In this document: positions 10,048 through 19,729 of the stretch, one piece after another
How positions within the stretch are numbered: the first letter of the stretch is position 1
Layout of the letters: every line of letters starts with the position of its first letter
NCBI RefSeq assembly: GCF_019469165.1
Contig: NZ_CP048263.1
Location: forward strand, 1,240,001-1,304,000
Origin: Gilliamella sp. ESL0443
GTDB lineage: Bacteria > Pseudomonadota > Gammaproteobacteria > Enterobacterales > Orbaceae
Direction of reading: 5' to 3'
Length of the DNA: 64,000 nt
Program-made: the position numbers and the translations under genes
The notes under the pieces: model-generated
The model's input: only the letters and a program-made list of their open reading frames with translations
The model's database searches: none
Told to the model about the DNA's origin: nothing

Positions 10048-12054
10048 TTATTTCAAGAGACTTTTGGCTTGGTTTAAAACATTTTCAACCGTGAAACCAA
10101 ACTTAGCAAATAATTGTTCTGCTGGGCCTGATTCACCGAAGGTTGTCATGCCAATGATTTTGCCGTTTAAACCGACATATTTAAACCAATAGTCACTAAT
10201 ACCCGCTTCGATAGCGATACGAGCTGTTACTGAAGATGGTAATACTGATTCTCTATAAGCTTGATCTTGCTTATCAAATGCATCGGTTGATGGCATTGAA
10301 ACAACTCTTACTTTTTTACCTGCTTCGGTTAATTTGTGATAAGCCTCAACAGCTAGCTCAACTTCTGAACCTGTTGCAATAAGGATAAGTTCTGGCGTAC
10401 CGCTACAATCATTTAAGATATAACCACCACGGTAAACATTAGCTAGTTGCTCAGCTGTACGCTCTTGTTGTTTAAGATTTTGTCTTGAGAAGATAAGTGC
10501 AGTTGGACCATCTTTTCGTTCAACCGCATATTGCCAAGCAATGGCTGATTCAACTTGGTCACAAGGACGCCAAGTACTTACATTTGGTGTCACGCGTAAG
10601 CTTGCCATTTGTTCTACTGGTTGGTGTGTTGGTCCGTCTTCCCCCAATCCAATTGAATCATGAGTATAAACGAATAAAGAGCGAATCTTCATTAATGCTG
10701 CCATACGTACTGCATTTCTAGCATATTCCATAAACATCAAGAAGGTTGCACCATAAGGAATAAAGCCACCATGTAAAGAAATACCATTCATAATTGCTGA
10801 CATACCAAACTCACGCACACCATAATGAATATAGTTACCAGCAGGGTTGGCTAAAATTTCTTTAGAACCAGACCACATGGTTAAATTACTTGGCGCTAAG
10901 TCAGCAGAACCACCTAAGAATTCAGTTAATACTGGAGCAAATGCTTCAATTGCATTTTGTGACGCTTTACGAGTTGCAATTGTTGCTGGATTTGCTTGTA
11001 ATTTATTAACAAAATCTTTGGCTGTTTGTTGCCAATTACTTGGTAAGTCGCCATTCATACGGCGTTTAAATTCTTTCGCTAAATCAGGATAAGCTTTAGC
11101 ATAGGCATCAAAACGAGCATTCCATTCATCTTCGCGTTGTTTACCTTTAGCTTTTGCATCCCATGCATCATAATATTCTTTAGGAATTTCAAATGCAGGA
11201 TGAGACCAACCTAATGCTTTACGTGTTGCTTCAATTTCAGCATCACCAAGAGGAGCCCCGTGACTTTCATGGCTACCGGCTTTATTAGGCGAACCAAAAC
11301 CGATGACAGTTTTACACATTAATAATGATGGTTTATCAGTTACAGCTTGTGCTTGTTCGATAGCTTCAGCTAACGCTTTCGCATCATGTCCATCAATACC
11401 GCGAATCACATGCCATCCATAAGCTTCAAAACGTTTAGCAGTATCATCAGTAAACCAACCTTCAACTTCACCATCGATTGAAATACCATTATCATCGTAA
11501 AAAGCGATAAGTTTGCCTAATTTAAGGGTTCCCGCTAAAGAACAAACTTCATGAGAGATCCCTTCCATCATACAGCCATCACCCATAAATACATAAGTAT
11601 TGTGGTCAACAATTGTATGGCCAGACTTATTAAATTGAGCAGCTAATGTTCTTTCAGCTATTGCCATACCCACTGCATTAGCAATACCTTGACCAAGTGG
11701 ACCTGTTGTGGTTTCAACACCTGGAACATGACCAAATTCAGGGTGACCTGCTGTTTTAGCATTTAGTTGACGAAAGTTTTTTAAATCATCAAGCGTTACG
11801 TTATAACCAGTCAAATGTAACAAGCTATAGATTAACATTGACGCATGACCGTTGGATAACACAAATCGGTCACGATCTGCCCAATTTGGATTGGTTGGAT
11901 TATGTTTTAAAAATCCACGCCAAAGTACTTCAGCCATATCAGCCATCCCCATTGGTGCACCTGGATGACCTGATTTTGCCTTTTGCACGCCATCCATACT
12001 TAATGCTCTTATCGCATTTGCTAATTCGCGGTGGGATAGTGTGGTTGCATTCAT
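10048..12054 (-). CDS. tktA: Transketolase
   Basis: 668 residues from the ATG at 12054, which has GGAGATCATT upstream; a TTG at 12069 would overlap that site. The enzyme transfers two-carbon units between pentose-phosphate sugars, using thiamine diphosphate and Mg2+. Visible motifs are [12 protein letters not shown] near residue 30, [14 protein letters not shown] near 113, the ThDP-binding [12 protein letters not shown] near 155, and the pyrimidine-domain [13 protein letters not shown] and [16 protein letters not shown]. Length matches E. coli TktA/TktB. The transaldolase gene lies just upstream, separated by a terminator, so the two enzymes of the non-oxidative branch are neighbours but may be separately transcribed. 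Confidence 0.96.
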   Translation of the reverse strand: MNATTLSHRELANAIRALSMDGVQKAKSGHPGAPMGMADMAEVLWRGFLKHNPTNPNWADRDRFVLSNGHASMLIYSLLHLTGYNVTLDDLKNFRQLNAKTAGHPEFGHVPGVETTTGPLGQGIANAVGMAIAERTLAAQFNKSGHTIVDHNTYVFMGDGCMMEGISHEVCSLAGTLKLGKLIAFYDDNGISIDGEVEGWFTDDTAKRFEAYGWHVIRGIDGHDAKALAEAIEQAQAVTDKPSLLMCKTVIGFGSPNKAGSHESHGAPLGDAEIEATRKALGWSHPAFEIPKEYYDAWDAKAKGKQREDEWNARFDAYAKAYPDLAKEFKRRMNGDLPSNWQQTAKDFVNKLQANPATIATRKASQNAIEAFAPVLTEFLGGSADLAPSNLTMWSGSKEILANPAGNYIHYGVREFGMSAIMNGISLHGGFIPYGATFLMFMEYARNAVRMAALMKIRSLFVYTHDSIGLGEDGPTHQPVEQMASLRVTPNVSTWRPCDQVESAIAWQYAVERKDGPTALIFSRQNLKQQERTAEQLANVYRGGYILNDCSGTPELILIATGSEVELAVEAYHKLTEAGKKVRVVSMPSTDAFDKQDQAYRESVLPSSVTARIAIEAGISDYWFKYVGLNGKIIGMTTFGESGPAEQLFAKFGFTVENVLNQAKSLLK

Positions 12055-12136
12055 GATAATGATCTCCAAAAAATATTTAATAATTCATTGATAGTCTGCG
12101 ATCAGCAGACAAATAAAACAGGTTAGTAACAAAATT

Positions 12137-12162
12137 AAAAAGGGGAACTATTTCCCCTTTTA
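12137..12162 (-). terminator. Terminator between tal and tkt
   Basis: Stem AAAAGGGGAA/TTCCCCTTTT with a short loop directly after the transaldolase stop codon. It has T-tracts on both strands. Confidence 0.85.
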
Positions 12163-12169
12163 TTAATAA

Positions 12170-13120
12170 TTAAAGCAGTGCCCCGATCATATCTTCGAGT
12201 TTACCTTGATCGACCGCAAAGGCTCGAATTCCTTCAGCTAATTTCTCAACTGCCATTGCATCACTATTATGTTGCCATCTAAACTCAGCTTCAGTCATTA
12301 ACGATGGACGCTCTACAATTGTTTGATTCGGATTCAATTTGCGTTCTACTGGCGCATTTGATTGTTGCATTTCCGCTAATAAATTAGGTGAAATGGTCAA
12401 ACGATCACAACCCGCTAACGCTAATATTTGATCGACTTTACGGAAACTCGCTCCCATCACAATTGTTTTATAACCATGCTGTTTATAATAGTTGTAAATA
12501 TTACGAACAGATACTACGCCCGGATCTTGATCAGCAACATAAGGTTCTATTGGTTTCTTTGCTTGATACCAGTCATAAATACGTCCAACAAATGGTGAGA
12601 TTAGAAATGCATTAACTTCTGCACAAGCTCGCGCTTGAGCAAAGGAAAATAGTAAAGTTAAATTACAGTTAATACCTTCTTTCTCTAAAACTTCTGCTGC
12701 TTTAATTCCTTCCCAAGTTGAAGCGATTTTGATTAGAATTCGCGATTTATCAATACCTTTTTGTTTATATAAATCGATAATTTTCCTAGCTTTTTCAATA
12801 CATCCCTGTTTATCAAACGACAATCTAGCATCGACTTCGGTTGAAATTCGACCTGGAACTGTTTTTAGAATTTCGGCGCCTATATTCACCGCAACTTGAT
12901 CACAAGCATTAACCAATTGCTGTTCTTTACTGCCACCTAATTTTTTAGCTGTATCAACAGCTGAATCAATTAAAGAACGATATTGAGGAAGTTGAGCTGC
13001 TTTTAACACAAGCGATGGATTCGTCGTTGCATCTTCTGGAGAAAACTGTTTAATCGAATCAATATCACCTGTGTCGGCAACCACGACAGTTAATTTTTTA
13101 AATTCATCTAATTGGCTCAT
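12170..13120 (-). CDS. talB: Transaldolase
   Basis: 316-residue cytosolic enzyme of the non-oxidative pentose-phosphate pathway that moves dihydroxyacetone units from sedoheptulose 7-phosphate to glyceraldehyde 3-phosphate. It is full length relative to E. coli TalB (317). The signature DATTNPSLV sits near residue 31, and the Schiff-base lysine is Lys131 in [11 protein letters not shown]. The phosphate-binding region VGRIYDWY and MGASFRK are also present. It lies upstream of tkt on the same strand. Confidence 0.97.
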   Translation of the reverse strand: MSQLDEFKKLTVVVADTGDIDSIKQFSPEDATTNPSLVLKAAQLPQYRSLIDSAVDTAKKLGGSKEQQLVNACDQVAVNIGAEILKTVPGRISTEVDARLSFDKQGCIEKARKIIDLYKQKGIDKSRILIKIASTWEGIKAAEVLEKEGINCNLTLLFSFAQARACAEVNAFLISPFVGRIYDWYQAKKPIEPYVADQDPGVVSVRNIYNYYKQHGYKTIVMGASFRKVDQILALAGCDRLTISPNLLAEMQQSNAPVERKLNPNQTIVERPSLMTEAEFRWQHNSDAMAVEKLAEGIRAFAVDQGKLEDMIGALL

Positions 13121-13889
13121 ACTTCAAATTCCTCTACTACATGTTTTTTAAACATAATTATAATAACATTTATTAAGTAATAAAACGACAGGATAAAGTC
13201 GTTTCAGTTCAGGCTATTTTTATCAAAAATAGTATAAAAACAAAGCAAAATTAAAAGTTAGCAAGCTCAAGCAAGCTAAATTTAAGCGTAATTCAACAAC
13301 TCGTTACTTTAAAACTCATCGTAATAAAAAACGTTCTACTTCTTCAGAAAATAGACCACTTTTAAATTATGATTTTTATCTTAGTTGAATCAATTTTTAG
13401 CAAATTCAACCCTTTTGCATCCATTGCCATAATGTGATCACTATTTTTCACGGCGGATATTCTATCACGGCTTATACTGCATGTATTTCATGACTTTATT
13501 TAAGCAATGTAAACTAAAATACTGTTTTAATATTCTACAATGCTTTGTCTCACTTTACATACAGCATCATCTGCACCAATAGCTTCATGTTTTATATTTT
13601 GTGTTTCATCACACCAAAATGAACATGCGTTCATATTAATATCATTTGTTACTTTGAGGTATAAATAAATTCAATTTTGTGATGTAAGTCTCGAAAAAAG
13701 ATATTGAATAAAAAATATATTGACCTTTTTATTTAAAAGATAACAAAAATAGGCAAAAATAAGCGGTTAAATTTTTAAAAAAGTGACAGGGTTTAATCAA
13801 AGGTTAAAGATTAATACATTTGATACATTTAGTCTATTTAAGGCAGGTTAACCTGATTTAATTAATTAAGATTGTTAAAAGAAGATAAA
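13121..13889. other. Long intergenic region upstream of tal and downstream of feoC
   Basis: No clear gene in 769 bases. It contains the tal promoter region and one short, protein-like reading frame at 13527-13634. The rest is AT-rich without recognisable RNA or repeat structure. Confidence 0.5.
13527..13634 (-). CDS. Possible 35-residue small protein or gene remnant
   Basis: A short frame begins MNACSFWCDETQNIKHEAIG and continues through GADDAVCKV to VRQSIVEY. It has a CxxxC pair and a composition that looks protein-like rather than random for this AT-rich DNA. The frame stays open for a few codons above the ATG, and there is no clear ribosome site, so it may be the end of a degraded gene. 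No family is recognised. Confidence 0.25.
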   Translation of the reverse strand: MNACSFWCDETQNIKHEAIGADDAVCKVRQSIVEY

Positions 13890-14126
13890 TTATTGAACCC
13901 AAACATAATTGGGATAAACGGCTAAATTACAACTAATACATGCAGAACACTGCTTACCAGCACAAGTTAATAAATTATTATTTACTAATTTAATGACTCC
14001 TTTATTTACCCAAAAATCAAGCATCGGTTCAACGGCGCTTTCAGGCAAACGAAAGTGACGAGCCACATCTAGCAAATTGGCTCGCCCTCGTAATTGAACA
14101 TAATCTCGGATTGATGTTATCAGCAT
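13890..14126 (-). CDS. feoC: FeoC-like regulator of ferrous iron transport
   Basis: 78-residue winged-helix protein (LLDVARHFRLPESAVEPMLDFWVNKG). A C-terminal cysteine cluster, CAGKQCSACISC, is typical of FeoC proteins that bind an iron-sulfur cluster. In the family FeoC binds FeoB and protects or regulates it. It is the last gene of feoA-feoB-feoC, starting 15 bp after the feoB stop. Confidence 0.9.
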   Translation of the reverse strand: MLITSIRDYVQLRGRANLLDVARHFRLPESAVEPMLDFWVNKGVIKLVNNNLLTCAGKQCSACISCNLAVYPNYVWVQ

Positions 14127-14141
14127 AAAAATTAAAGTCTA

Positions 14142-16442
14142 TTATTCACAACAAGCCGATTTATTGTGTGAGCGTGGTTTAGGTAACTGATAATGATTAA
14201 AGCATGGCAGATTCCCAAGTTTACGCATAACAACAAAAGTCAGAATAATAAATACCCCTATACCAGTTAGCCAATATGGTGCAAATGTTGAATGACCTAA
14301 TAGACTAGATTGGTAATAAACCGTTGCACATAACCACCCTATAACAAATGTCCAAACTGCGACAAAGATCATCCATTTTAGCCCTGCCTCACGATAAATG
14401 GTGCCTAATGCTGCTGCACACGGTGTGTATAGTAGAATAAAAATGAGATAAGCAATGGCAGAAGTTGAAGTAATGAAAGAATTGCTTATTTTAGTTATCG
14501 TAATTGAATCAACAGATAATTCATCTTGTCGGCTATCTTGATTAACGAGCCCGAGTGGATCGCCAATTGAGTTTGCTAAATCAATAAGATGAGCAGGAAT
14601 CGTGGAAAAAGCTGACTTAATTCCACCATAAAATGAAAACTCTTCTTGATCATGATGATCCATTGAATAGAGTGAATTTAAAGTTGCCACCACTGATTCT
14701 TTGGCAAAAATTCCGGTAAAAATACCCACGGTAGCTGGCCAATTTTGTTTATCAATCCCCATGGGTGTAAAAGCTGGCGTCACTTTTTGGCCAATAACAG
14801 ATAACATAGAGTCATTTGAATTTTCATGCCCAAACGAACCATCAACACCCCATGAGTTTAATATGCTAAGTACTGTCACCATCACTACAATTGCTTTACC
14901 TGCCCGTAAAACAAAGCTTTTTAGCCGTTGGCAAGTTATTCGCAACATACTGCGTAAAGTCGGAATACGATATACCGGCATTTCCATAATAAATGGTGTT
15001 AATTCGCCTTGTAGCAAAGTATTTTTTAAAACAAAACCGGTCAGCATCGCCACAAAAATACCAAGTAAATACAACATAAAAACCACAACCGATGCATAAT
15101 TAGGAAAGAATATCACAGCAAACAATGCATAAACTGGCAAACGTGCACTACAAGACATAAACGGAATTAGACAAATAGATAAGAGACGATCACGTGGGCT
15201 ATCTAATGTTCTTGTCCCCATAATAGCTGGCACGCCACAACCAAATCCCATTAACATTGGTACAAAGGCTTTACCGGGCAGTCCGATACATCGCATAAAA
15301 CGATCTACAATCATCGCAGCTCGAGCTAAATAACCTGAATCTTCCAAAAAAGATAAAACAAAAAACATCGCGGCAATAACTGGAATAAATGTTGATACAG
15401 TCGTGATCCCATTACCAAGCCCGTCAGCTAAAATAACCGTTAACCAAGTTGGCGCATGTAGCATATTTAAAAGGTAATTAAAGCCATCAACAAAAATCGT
15501 ACTAAAAATACCTTCAAAAAAATCAACAAAAACCGAACCAAAATTAATCGCAACCAAAAACATGGCATACATTGCAAACAAAAAGAATGGAATCCCAGTA
15601 AAACGTCCTAAAGCTAATTTATCCAATTTTTCAGTAAGATTTAAGCTGGCTTCACGAGGTTTATCGACCACCATTTTGCAAACCATATCAATCGTATCGT
15701 AACGTATAGAGGCTAAGGCTACATCAACTTGATAATCAAAATTAATCGATACCAAACGACGACAAGTCTCTAACTTCTCATTTTCAACTAAATCAAATGA
15801 GCGATCAGAACCATTAAGCAATGCTTCTATTAATTGCCACCGGTTAAATTGATGGATTTTGCTCGTCACGGGTAATTCATCCAAATAGCGATTAAAGATC
15901 ACTTTTGAATCCCAATTTAAGGTATCTATTGTTGGTTTTGCTATTTTCAGATCTAGAGTGCTAATTTGTATTTGCTGATAAAATTGTGTTAATCCCATTT
16001 TCTGCGTAGATGAAATAGCCACAACTGGGCAACCTAATAGTTTCGCAAGTTTAGCGATATTTAACTTTTCCCCCATCACTGTAAGTGCATCAACCATATT
16101 AAGCACAATTATCATCGGCACTTGCATATCAATTAGCTGAAAAGTTAAATACAAGCTACGTTGCAAATTGGTTGCATCAATAACATTAACAATCAAACTG
16201 TCTTTGTCTGTTAACAAAAACTGACGTGTAATAAATTCATCTTGAGCGGTTGAATCTGACTCAATGGAATAAGTTCCAGGCAAATCAACAACATCATACT
16301 GTGTATTTTGATAATCAAATGAGCCTGACTTATGCTCAACCGTTACACCAGGCCAATTACCAACACGCTGCTTTGAGCCAGTTAACAAATTAAATAAAGT
16401 GGTTTTACCACAATTGGGATTACCAATTAACGCAATTTTCAT
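14142..16442 (-). CDS. feoB: Ferrous iron transporter FeoB
   Basis: 766-residue inner-membrane Fe2+ transporter. The N-terminal G domain shows G1 GNPNCGKTT (7-15), VEHKSG, the G3 DLPGTYS and G4-like NMVDAL. The helical domain then leads to two Gate motifs (GFGCGVPAIMGTR; LLYTPCAAALGTIYRE) within about 10 membrane helices. It is collinear with E. coli FeoB (773 aa). The start overlaps the feoA stop by four bases (ATGA), showing translational coupling. The C-terminus holds a Cys pair (SACCE). Confidence 0.96.
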   Translation of the reverse strand: MKIALIGNPNCGKTTLFNLLTGSKQRVGNWPGVTVEHKSGSFDYQNTQYDVVDLPGTYSIESDSTAQDEFITRQFLLTDKDSLIVNVIDATNLQRSLYLTFQLIDMQVPMIIVLNMVDALTVMGEKLNIAKLAKLLGCPVVAISSTQKMGLTQFYQQIQISTLDLKIAKPTIDTLNWDSKVIFNRYLDELPVTSKIHQFNRWQLIEALLNGSDRSFDLVENEKLETCRRLVSINFDYQVDVALASIRYDTIDMVCKMVVDKPREASLNLTEKLDKLALGRFTGIPFFLFAMYAMFLVAINFGSVFVDFFEGIFSTIFVDGFNYLLNMLHAPTWLTVILADGLGNGITTVSTFIPVIAAMFFVLSFLEDSGYLARAAMIVDRFMRCIGLPGKAFVPMLMGFGCGVPAIMGTRTLDSPRDRLLSICLIPFMSCSARLPVYALFAVIFFPNYASVVVFMLYLLGIFVAMLTGFVLKNTLLQGELTPFIMEMPVYRIPTLRSMLRITCQRLKSFVLRAGKAIVVMVTVLSILNSWGVDGSFGHENSNDSMLSVIGQKVTPAFTPMGIDKQNWPATVGIFTGIFAKESVVATLNSLYSMDHHDQEEFSFYGGIKSAFSTIPAHLIDLANSIGDPLGLVNQDSRQDELSVDSITITKISNSFITSTSAIAYLIFILLYTPCAAALGTIYREAGLKWMIFVAVWTFVIGWLCATVYYQSSLLGHSTFAPYWLTGIGVFIILTFVVMRKLGNLPCFNHYQLPKPRSHNKSACCE

Positions 16443-16678
16443 GCAGCTACCTCAACTTCGATGGCTGCAGCTTCTCGACGACGCAAACAGAGCAAAAAAC
16501 CTCGAAGGCTTATTTCAATCGGATCACCTAGTGGTGCAATTCGCAATACCTTCAATTTACATCCGGGTGTCATTCCCATAGCTAAAAGTTTGCTTCGAAA
16601 AGGTAAAGAGTCAGGTAACAGGCGTTTAACAACAGCCTCGTGACCTATAGAAAGGTGTTCAAGGGTAAATACAGACAT
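16439..16678 (-). CDS. feoA: Ferrous iron transport protein FeoA
   Basis: 79-residue cytosolic SH3-like protein required with FeoB for Fe2+ uptake. The core LLAMGMTPGCKLKVLRIAPLGDPIEI matches the FeoA signature (LGMLPG...RVAPLGDPI). I start at the ATG at 16678; an adjacent ATG at 16681 is also possible, with AGGA just upstream. It is the first gene of feoABC. A Fur-like box lies about 53 bp upstream, so iron repression is expected. Confidence 0.92.
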   Translation of the reverse strand: MSVFTLEHLSIGHEAVVKRLLPDSLPFRSKLLAMGMTPGCKLKVLRIAPLGDPIEISLRGFLLCLRRREAAAIEVEVAA

Positions 16679-16730
16679 CATACTTCCTATCAAATACGGT
16701 TGTATTTCAATAAATGGCGACATTTTAAAA

Positions 16731-16749
16731 GATAATCATTCGCATTTTT
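16731..16749. promoter_or_regulatory. Fur box-like site upstream of feoABC
   Basis: GATAATCATTCGCATTTTT matches the Fur consensus at about 13 of 19 positions. It lies 53 bp upstream of feoA. Confidence 0.5.
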
Positions 16750-16857
16750 AGTGTTTAACTGCGAACAAATCGCAAAGAACATCTAAAATAAGTGAAAACA
16801 ATTGAATTTATAGGCAAATTAGAAGATAACCCTGACAAAAGTTGATAATTCAAGGCT

Positions 16858-16884
16858 CAAAAACCCCGCTCCTCAACTTTTTTT
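16858..16884 (+). repeat. Dispersed 26-27 bp repeat, copy 1
   Basis: CAAAAACCCC, the variable pair GC, TCCTCAAC, then seven T. It overlaps the 3' end of ygbA: on the reverse strand the repeat supplies the last codons (Lys-Lys-Ser) and the TGA stop. Confidence 0.9.
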
Positions 16885-17247
16885 GGCATTAGAAAAGCGC
16901 TTTTCTACAAATCTCTTCAAAATCGTTTTTAAGTTTTTATTAAGATGCTTGATAGCCATTATAGGGTGATAAATCATCATTCTTGGACCAGAATAACGCA
17001 TGACTTCTTTTATTCGCTGTTTGTAGTCTTTACGGTAACAATGTTTTAAACAGAGTTCGCAGGTAGTTTTAGACTCGCCAAATCGGCACATAGTCAATCG
17101 TTGCATAGCATACTGTAATAGATCATTACACTCATCGCATAACTGGTTTTTTGAGGTGTGGTGTTTTTGGTGACAATAAAGATATATCATCACTTTTACT
17201 GTGTTTTTTTCCTGATTTATTTTGGGGCCAGTGTTGTTTGCAACCAT
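16873..17247 (-). CDS. ygbA: YgbA-type protein (nitrous oxide-stimulated promoter family)
   Basis: 124 residues from ATG 17247; a TTG at 17268 is an alternative. It carries the family pattern TVKVMIYLYCHQKHH, LCDECNDLLQYAMQRL, CRFGESKTTCELCLKHCY and VMRYSGPRMMIYHP, i.e. several Cys/His pairs that probably bind metal. In E. coli ygbA belongs to the NsrR nitric-oxide regulon. An AAGATGC half-site resembling part of the NsrR motif lies at 17270-17276. The C-terminus and stop codon fall inside a dispersed repeat, so the end of the protein may have been remodelled. It is divergent from the aroE-like gene. Confidence 0.82.
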   Translation of the reverse strand: MVANNTGPKINQEKNTVKVMIYLYCHQKHHTSKNQLCDECNDLLQYAMQRLTMCRFGESKTTCELCLKHCYRKDYKQRIKEVMRYSGPRMMIYHPIMAIKHLNKNLKTILKRFVEKRFSNAKKS

Positions 17248-17319
17248 AATTAAATATATATCGGTCAAAAAGATGCTAGAATACTAAATTAATTAGTATG
17301 ATCACAAGGATTTTGGTTA

Positions 17320-18150
17320 ATGGCAAGAATTATCAACAAAGATACTACTGTTTGTATGTCACTTTCAGCTAGACCAAGTAATTTTGGTACTCGCTTTCAT
17401 AATTATTTATATGAAAAATTGGATCTAAATTATATCTATAAAGCCTTCACCACCAATAATTTGAAAGATGCAATTTACGGCATTAAAGCATTATCTATTC
17501 GTGGTTGTGCAATTTCGATGCCTTATAAGCAAGCTTGTATAGAATTTATTGATGAATTAGATGTATCAGTACAATCCATTCAAGCAGTGAATACGATCGT
17601 TAATACCGACCACTATTTAAAAGCGTATAACACCGACTATATTGCTGTAGAAAAACTAATTAAGGCAAATCATATTAACAACAACACGCCATTTGTTTTA
17701 AAAGGCAGTGGAGGCATGGCTAATGCGGTAATTGGCGCTTTTTATGATGCTGGTTTTAAACATGGGATTGTATGTGCCCGAAATCAGATTAAAGGCGAAG
17801 CTTTAGCTGAGCGTTACAATTATAAATGGGTTAAGGATGAATCAACCATTACGCCAGAACAAGCAAAATTAATTATTAATGTGACCCCTATTGGTATGCA
17901 AGGTGGCGTTGAAGCAGATCAACTAGCATTCAGTGAAGTCCTGATTAATCATGCCGATATTGTATTTGATGTGGTCGCCCTACCAATTGAAACACCACTA
18001 ATTAATTATGCAAAAAAATTAAATAAAACTGTCATTACCGGTGCAGATGTTGTTGTGTTACAAGCCGTTGAACAATTTATTTTGTACACCGGTGTTACGC
18101 CTAGCGATGAACTCATCAATCAAGCTGCTGAGTTTGCCAGACAAGGTTAA
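17320..18150 (+). CDS. Shikimate dehydrogenase-like protein (HI0607/SdhL type)
   Basis: 276-residue NADP-dependent oxidoreductase of the shikimate dehydrogenase superfamily. The catalytic lysine (Lys70 in SMPYKQ) and aspartate (Asp106 in NTDY) are both present. The usual glycine-rich nucleotide loop appears as KGSGGMANAV, followed by NVTPIGMQGG. It fits the paralogue typified by H. influenzae HI0607, which has weak shikimate activity and an uncertain physiological substrate, rather than AroE itself. No other shikimate gene is nearby. It is flanked by two inverted copies of the dispersed repeat (16858 and 18295). Confidence 0.82.
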   Translation: MARIINKDTTVCMSLSARPSNFGTRFHNYLYEKLDLNYIYKAFTTNNLKDAIYGIKALSIRGCAISMPYKQACIEFIDELDVSVQSIQAVNTIVNTDHYLKAYNTDYIAVEKLIKANHINNNTPFVLKGSGGMANAVIGAFYDAGFKHGIVCARNQIKGEALAERYNYKWVKDESTITPEQAKLIINVTPIGMQGGVEADQLAFSEVLINHADIVFDVVALPIETPLINYAKKLNKTVITGADVVVLQAVEQFILYTGVTPSDELINQAAEFARQG

Positions 18151-18294
18151 TCTCATTGATAACATAATTTGTAAAGCACACTCTAAAAAATCTCTTGGTT
18201 CGGACGTTTATTCCTTAATGAAATACAGGTTAAAACGTCCAAACTTACCTAAAATCTGTTTAATAGAAAAACTCGAAGCCCCCTTTTTTACTCC

Positions 18295-18321
18295 AAAAAA
18301 AGTTGAGGAGCGGGGTTTTTG
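18295..18321 (-). repeat. Dispersed 26-27 bp repeat, copy 2 (inverted)
   Basis: The only copy in the opposite orientation; read on the reverse strand it is CAAAAACCCC, GC, TCCTCAAC, seven T, identical in core to copy 1. It lies 145 bp after the aroE-like gene. A CCCCCTTTTTT tract just before it could pair with the A-tract and G-run of the repeat. Confidence 0.9.
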
Positions 18322-18353
18322 ATGTTTGCAAACCTTCTATAAAATATCATTAA

Positions 18354-19307
18354 TTAAAAATAGGAAGTAAAATGCTTACTAAACGTTTTACCTACTCGAT
18401 TAATATCAACCAAGTTTGGCATAGCGCTTCGCCCTCTTTTTTGCTGGTTAACAGCAGCAACTGATAGATTCGCAAATAATAGGGTCTTTTCTAATGGCCA
18501 ATCATAACTAATGCCATAAGCAAAAGCGCCCTGAAAAATGTCACTTTCGGTCATCTTATCAATCGGTTGGTTTTTAAAACCGGGAATAATGATGACCTCT
18601 TGACGATCAAGATATGCACTCCCCTTTTCACCCATGCGGATGATGACTTTACCGCGAGTTAAACTACGCAATTTTTTAAATGCGTCTTTAATTGTTTTCT
18701 TATCACTAAAGGATTTTATTTTTAAAAATGCACACGCAAATTGTTCAGTTACAATGACATAATCTGCATGTTGAGCTAGGTACAGACTTGAATCAGACAG
18801 ACTATCTATACTCATAATAACTTTCGTTTTAGGTAAATTCTTGATGATATATTCACTTAATTCGGCTTCATATCCATCGACTAAAATAACAATATTGTAG
18901 CCACGAATGGTTTGCATAAAGTGATTGAGTTTATTTTTTTCATCATCAGTTAATTTTGGTGGCGAGGTTAATCGGTGCGATATAACGGTTTGCATTCCGG
19001 TTTGTTCATCAATAGTGATTGCTTCTAATGGGGTGATCATTTTTTCTGAAAAAATAAATTGCTCAGTATTCACGCCTGCATCGGTAAGTTCAGAAACAAT
19101 CTGATTACCATAGGAATCATTATTTAAATGACTAATGTGATAAATAGCTTCGCCCCAAAGTGCGAGCAAATAAGCCGTATTAGCACAAGAACCACCTCCA
19201 CAACGGACTATATTATCTGGCGGGATAACACCGTTTTTTTCTAAATTAGGTGAAGTAAAACAAACTAGATCTAAACAAGCAAAACCTACGGTAAGAATTG
19301 TCATCAT
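18354..19307 (-). CDS. PfkB-family sugar kinase with an atypical active-site motif
   Basis: 317-residue carbohydrate kinase of the ribokinase/PfkB family. The N-terminal signature is clear (GGGSCANTAYLLALWG near residue 37). The C-terminal ATP/anion-hole motif, normally DTxGAGDxFxGA, reads DKMTESDIFQGAFAYG: the catalytic Asp is kept, but GAG is replaced by TES. It might therefore be a kinase with altered anion-hole chemistry or an inactive homologue. The substrate is unknown and no sugar transporter is adjacent. It converges with the aroE-like gene. Confidence 0.75.
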   Translation of the reverse strand: MMTILTVGFACLDLVCFTSPNLEKNGVIPPDNIVRCGGGSCANTAYLLALWGEAIYHISHLNNDSYGNQIVSELTDAGVNTEQFIFSEKMITPLEAITIDEQTGMQTVISHRLTSPPKLTDDEKNKLNHFMQTIRGYNIVILVDGYEAELSEYIIKNLPKTKVIMSIDSLSDSSLYLAQHADYVIVTEQFACAFLKIKSFSDKKTIKDAFKKLRSLTRGKVIIRMGEKGSAYLDRQEVIIIPGFKNQPIDKMTESDIFQGAFAYGISYDWPLEKTLLFANLSVAAVNQQKRGRSAMPNLVDINRVGKTFSKHFTSYF

Positions 19308-19729
19308 TTAGCCTCAATAAATGGATTAATTTAAAAAAACTAAAAATTGAAAATTTTTGACTTAACTTTGTTCGACTTGATTTAAATAATTATGCCAGCG
19401 TTCAAACTGCTAGAGAGAAAATGAAAAGCAATAAGGGAATCTACTTATTGCTTTTAGAAAAACGATGCCTCAAAAAGGCTTTATCATATAAAACTATAAT
19501 ATATTATTATAGAACAACCCGTTTAAGGATTCATTTTATGCTAAGTGAATTTTTTAAGTTTAGTAAGCATAAAACTTAAATTTTGTGATAGATGTCTCAA
19601 ATATAGTCCTTTTATCACTAAATATCAAATTCAAATGTACATAAAATCATCAGCAAAGATGGTTTAGGTTTATCACTGATGATGAATGCTTTCTCTTTAA
19701 ATAATGATTTATCTTAAAAAACAGCAATT
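19308..19729. other. Intergenic region between ycaO and the PfkB-type kinase
   Basis: 422 bases without a supported gene. A strong hairpin occurs at 19424-19455; the rest is AT-rich and featureless. Confidence 0.5.
19424..19455. terminator. Perfect 12-bp hairpin, terminator-like
   Basis: AAAAGCAATAAG/CTTATTGCTTTT with an 8-nt loop. The ends are A4 and T4, so it could act on either strand. It is about 275 bp beyond the ycaO stop, so which transcript it ends is unclear. Confidence 0.55.

Noticed and set aside
13432-13455. CRP-like site TGTGATCAC in the tal upstream region
   Set aside because: The second half-site is at the wrong spacing and the site is over 300 bp from the gene.
14701-15099. 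132-residue frame opposite feoB
   Set aside because: It lies wholly antisense to strongly conserved feoB sequence and has no ribosome site or family similarity.
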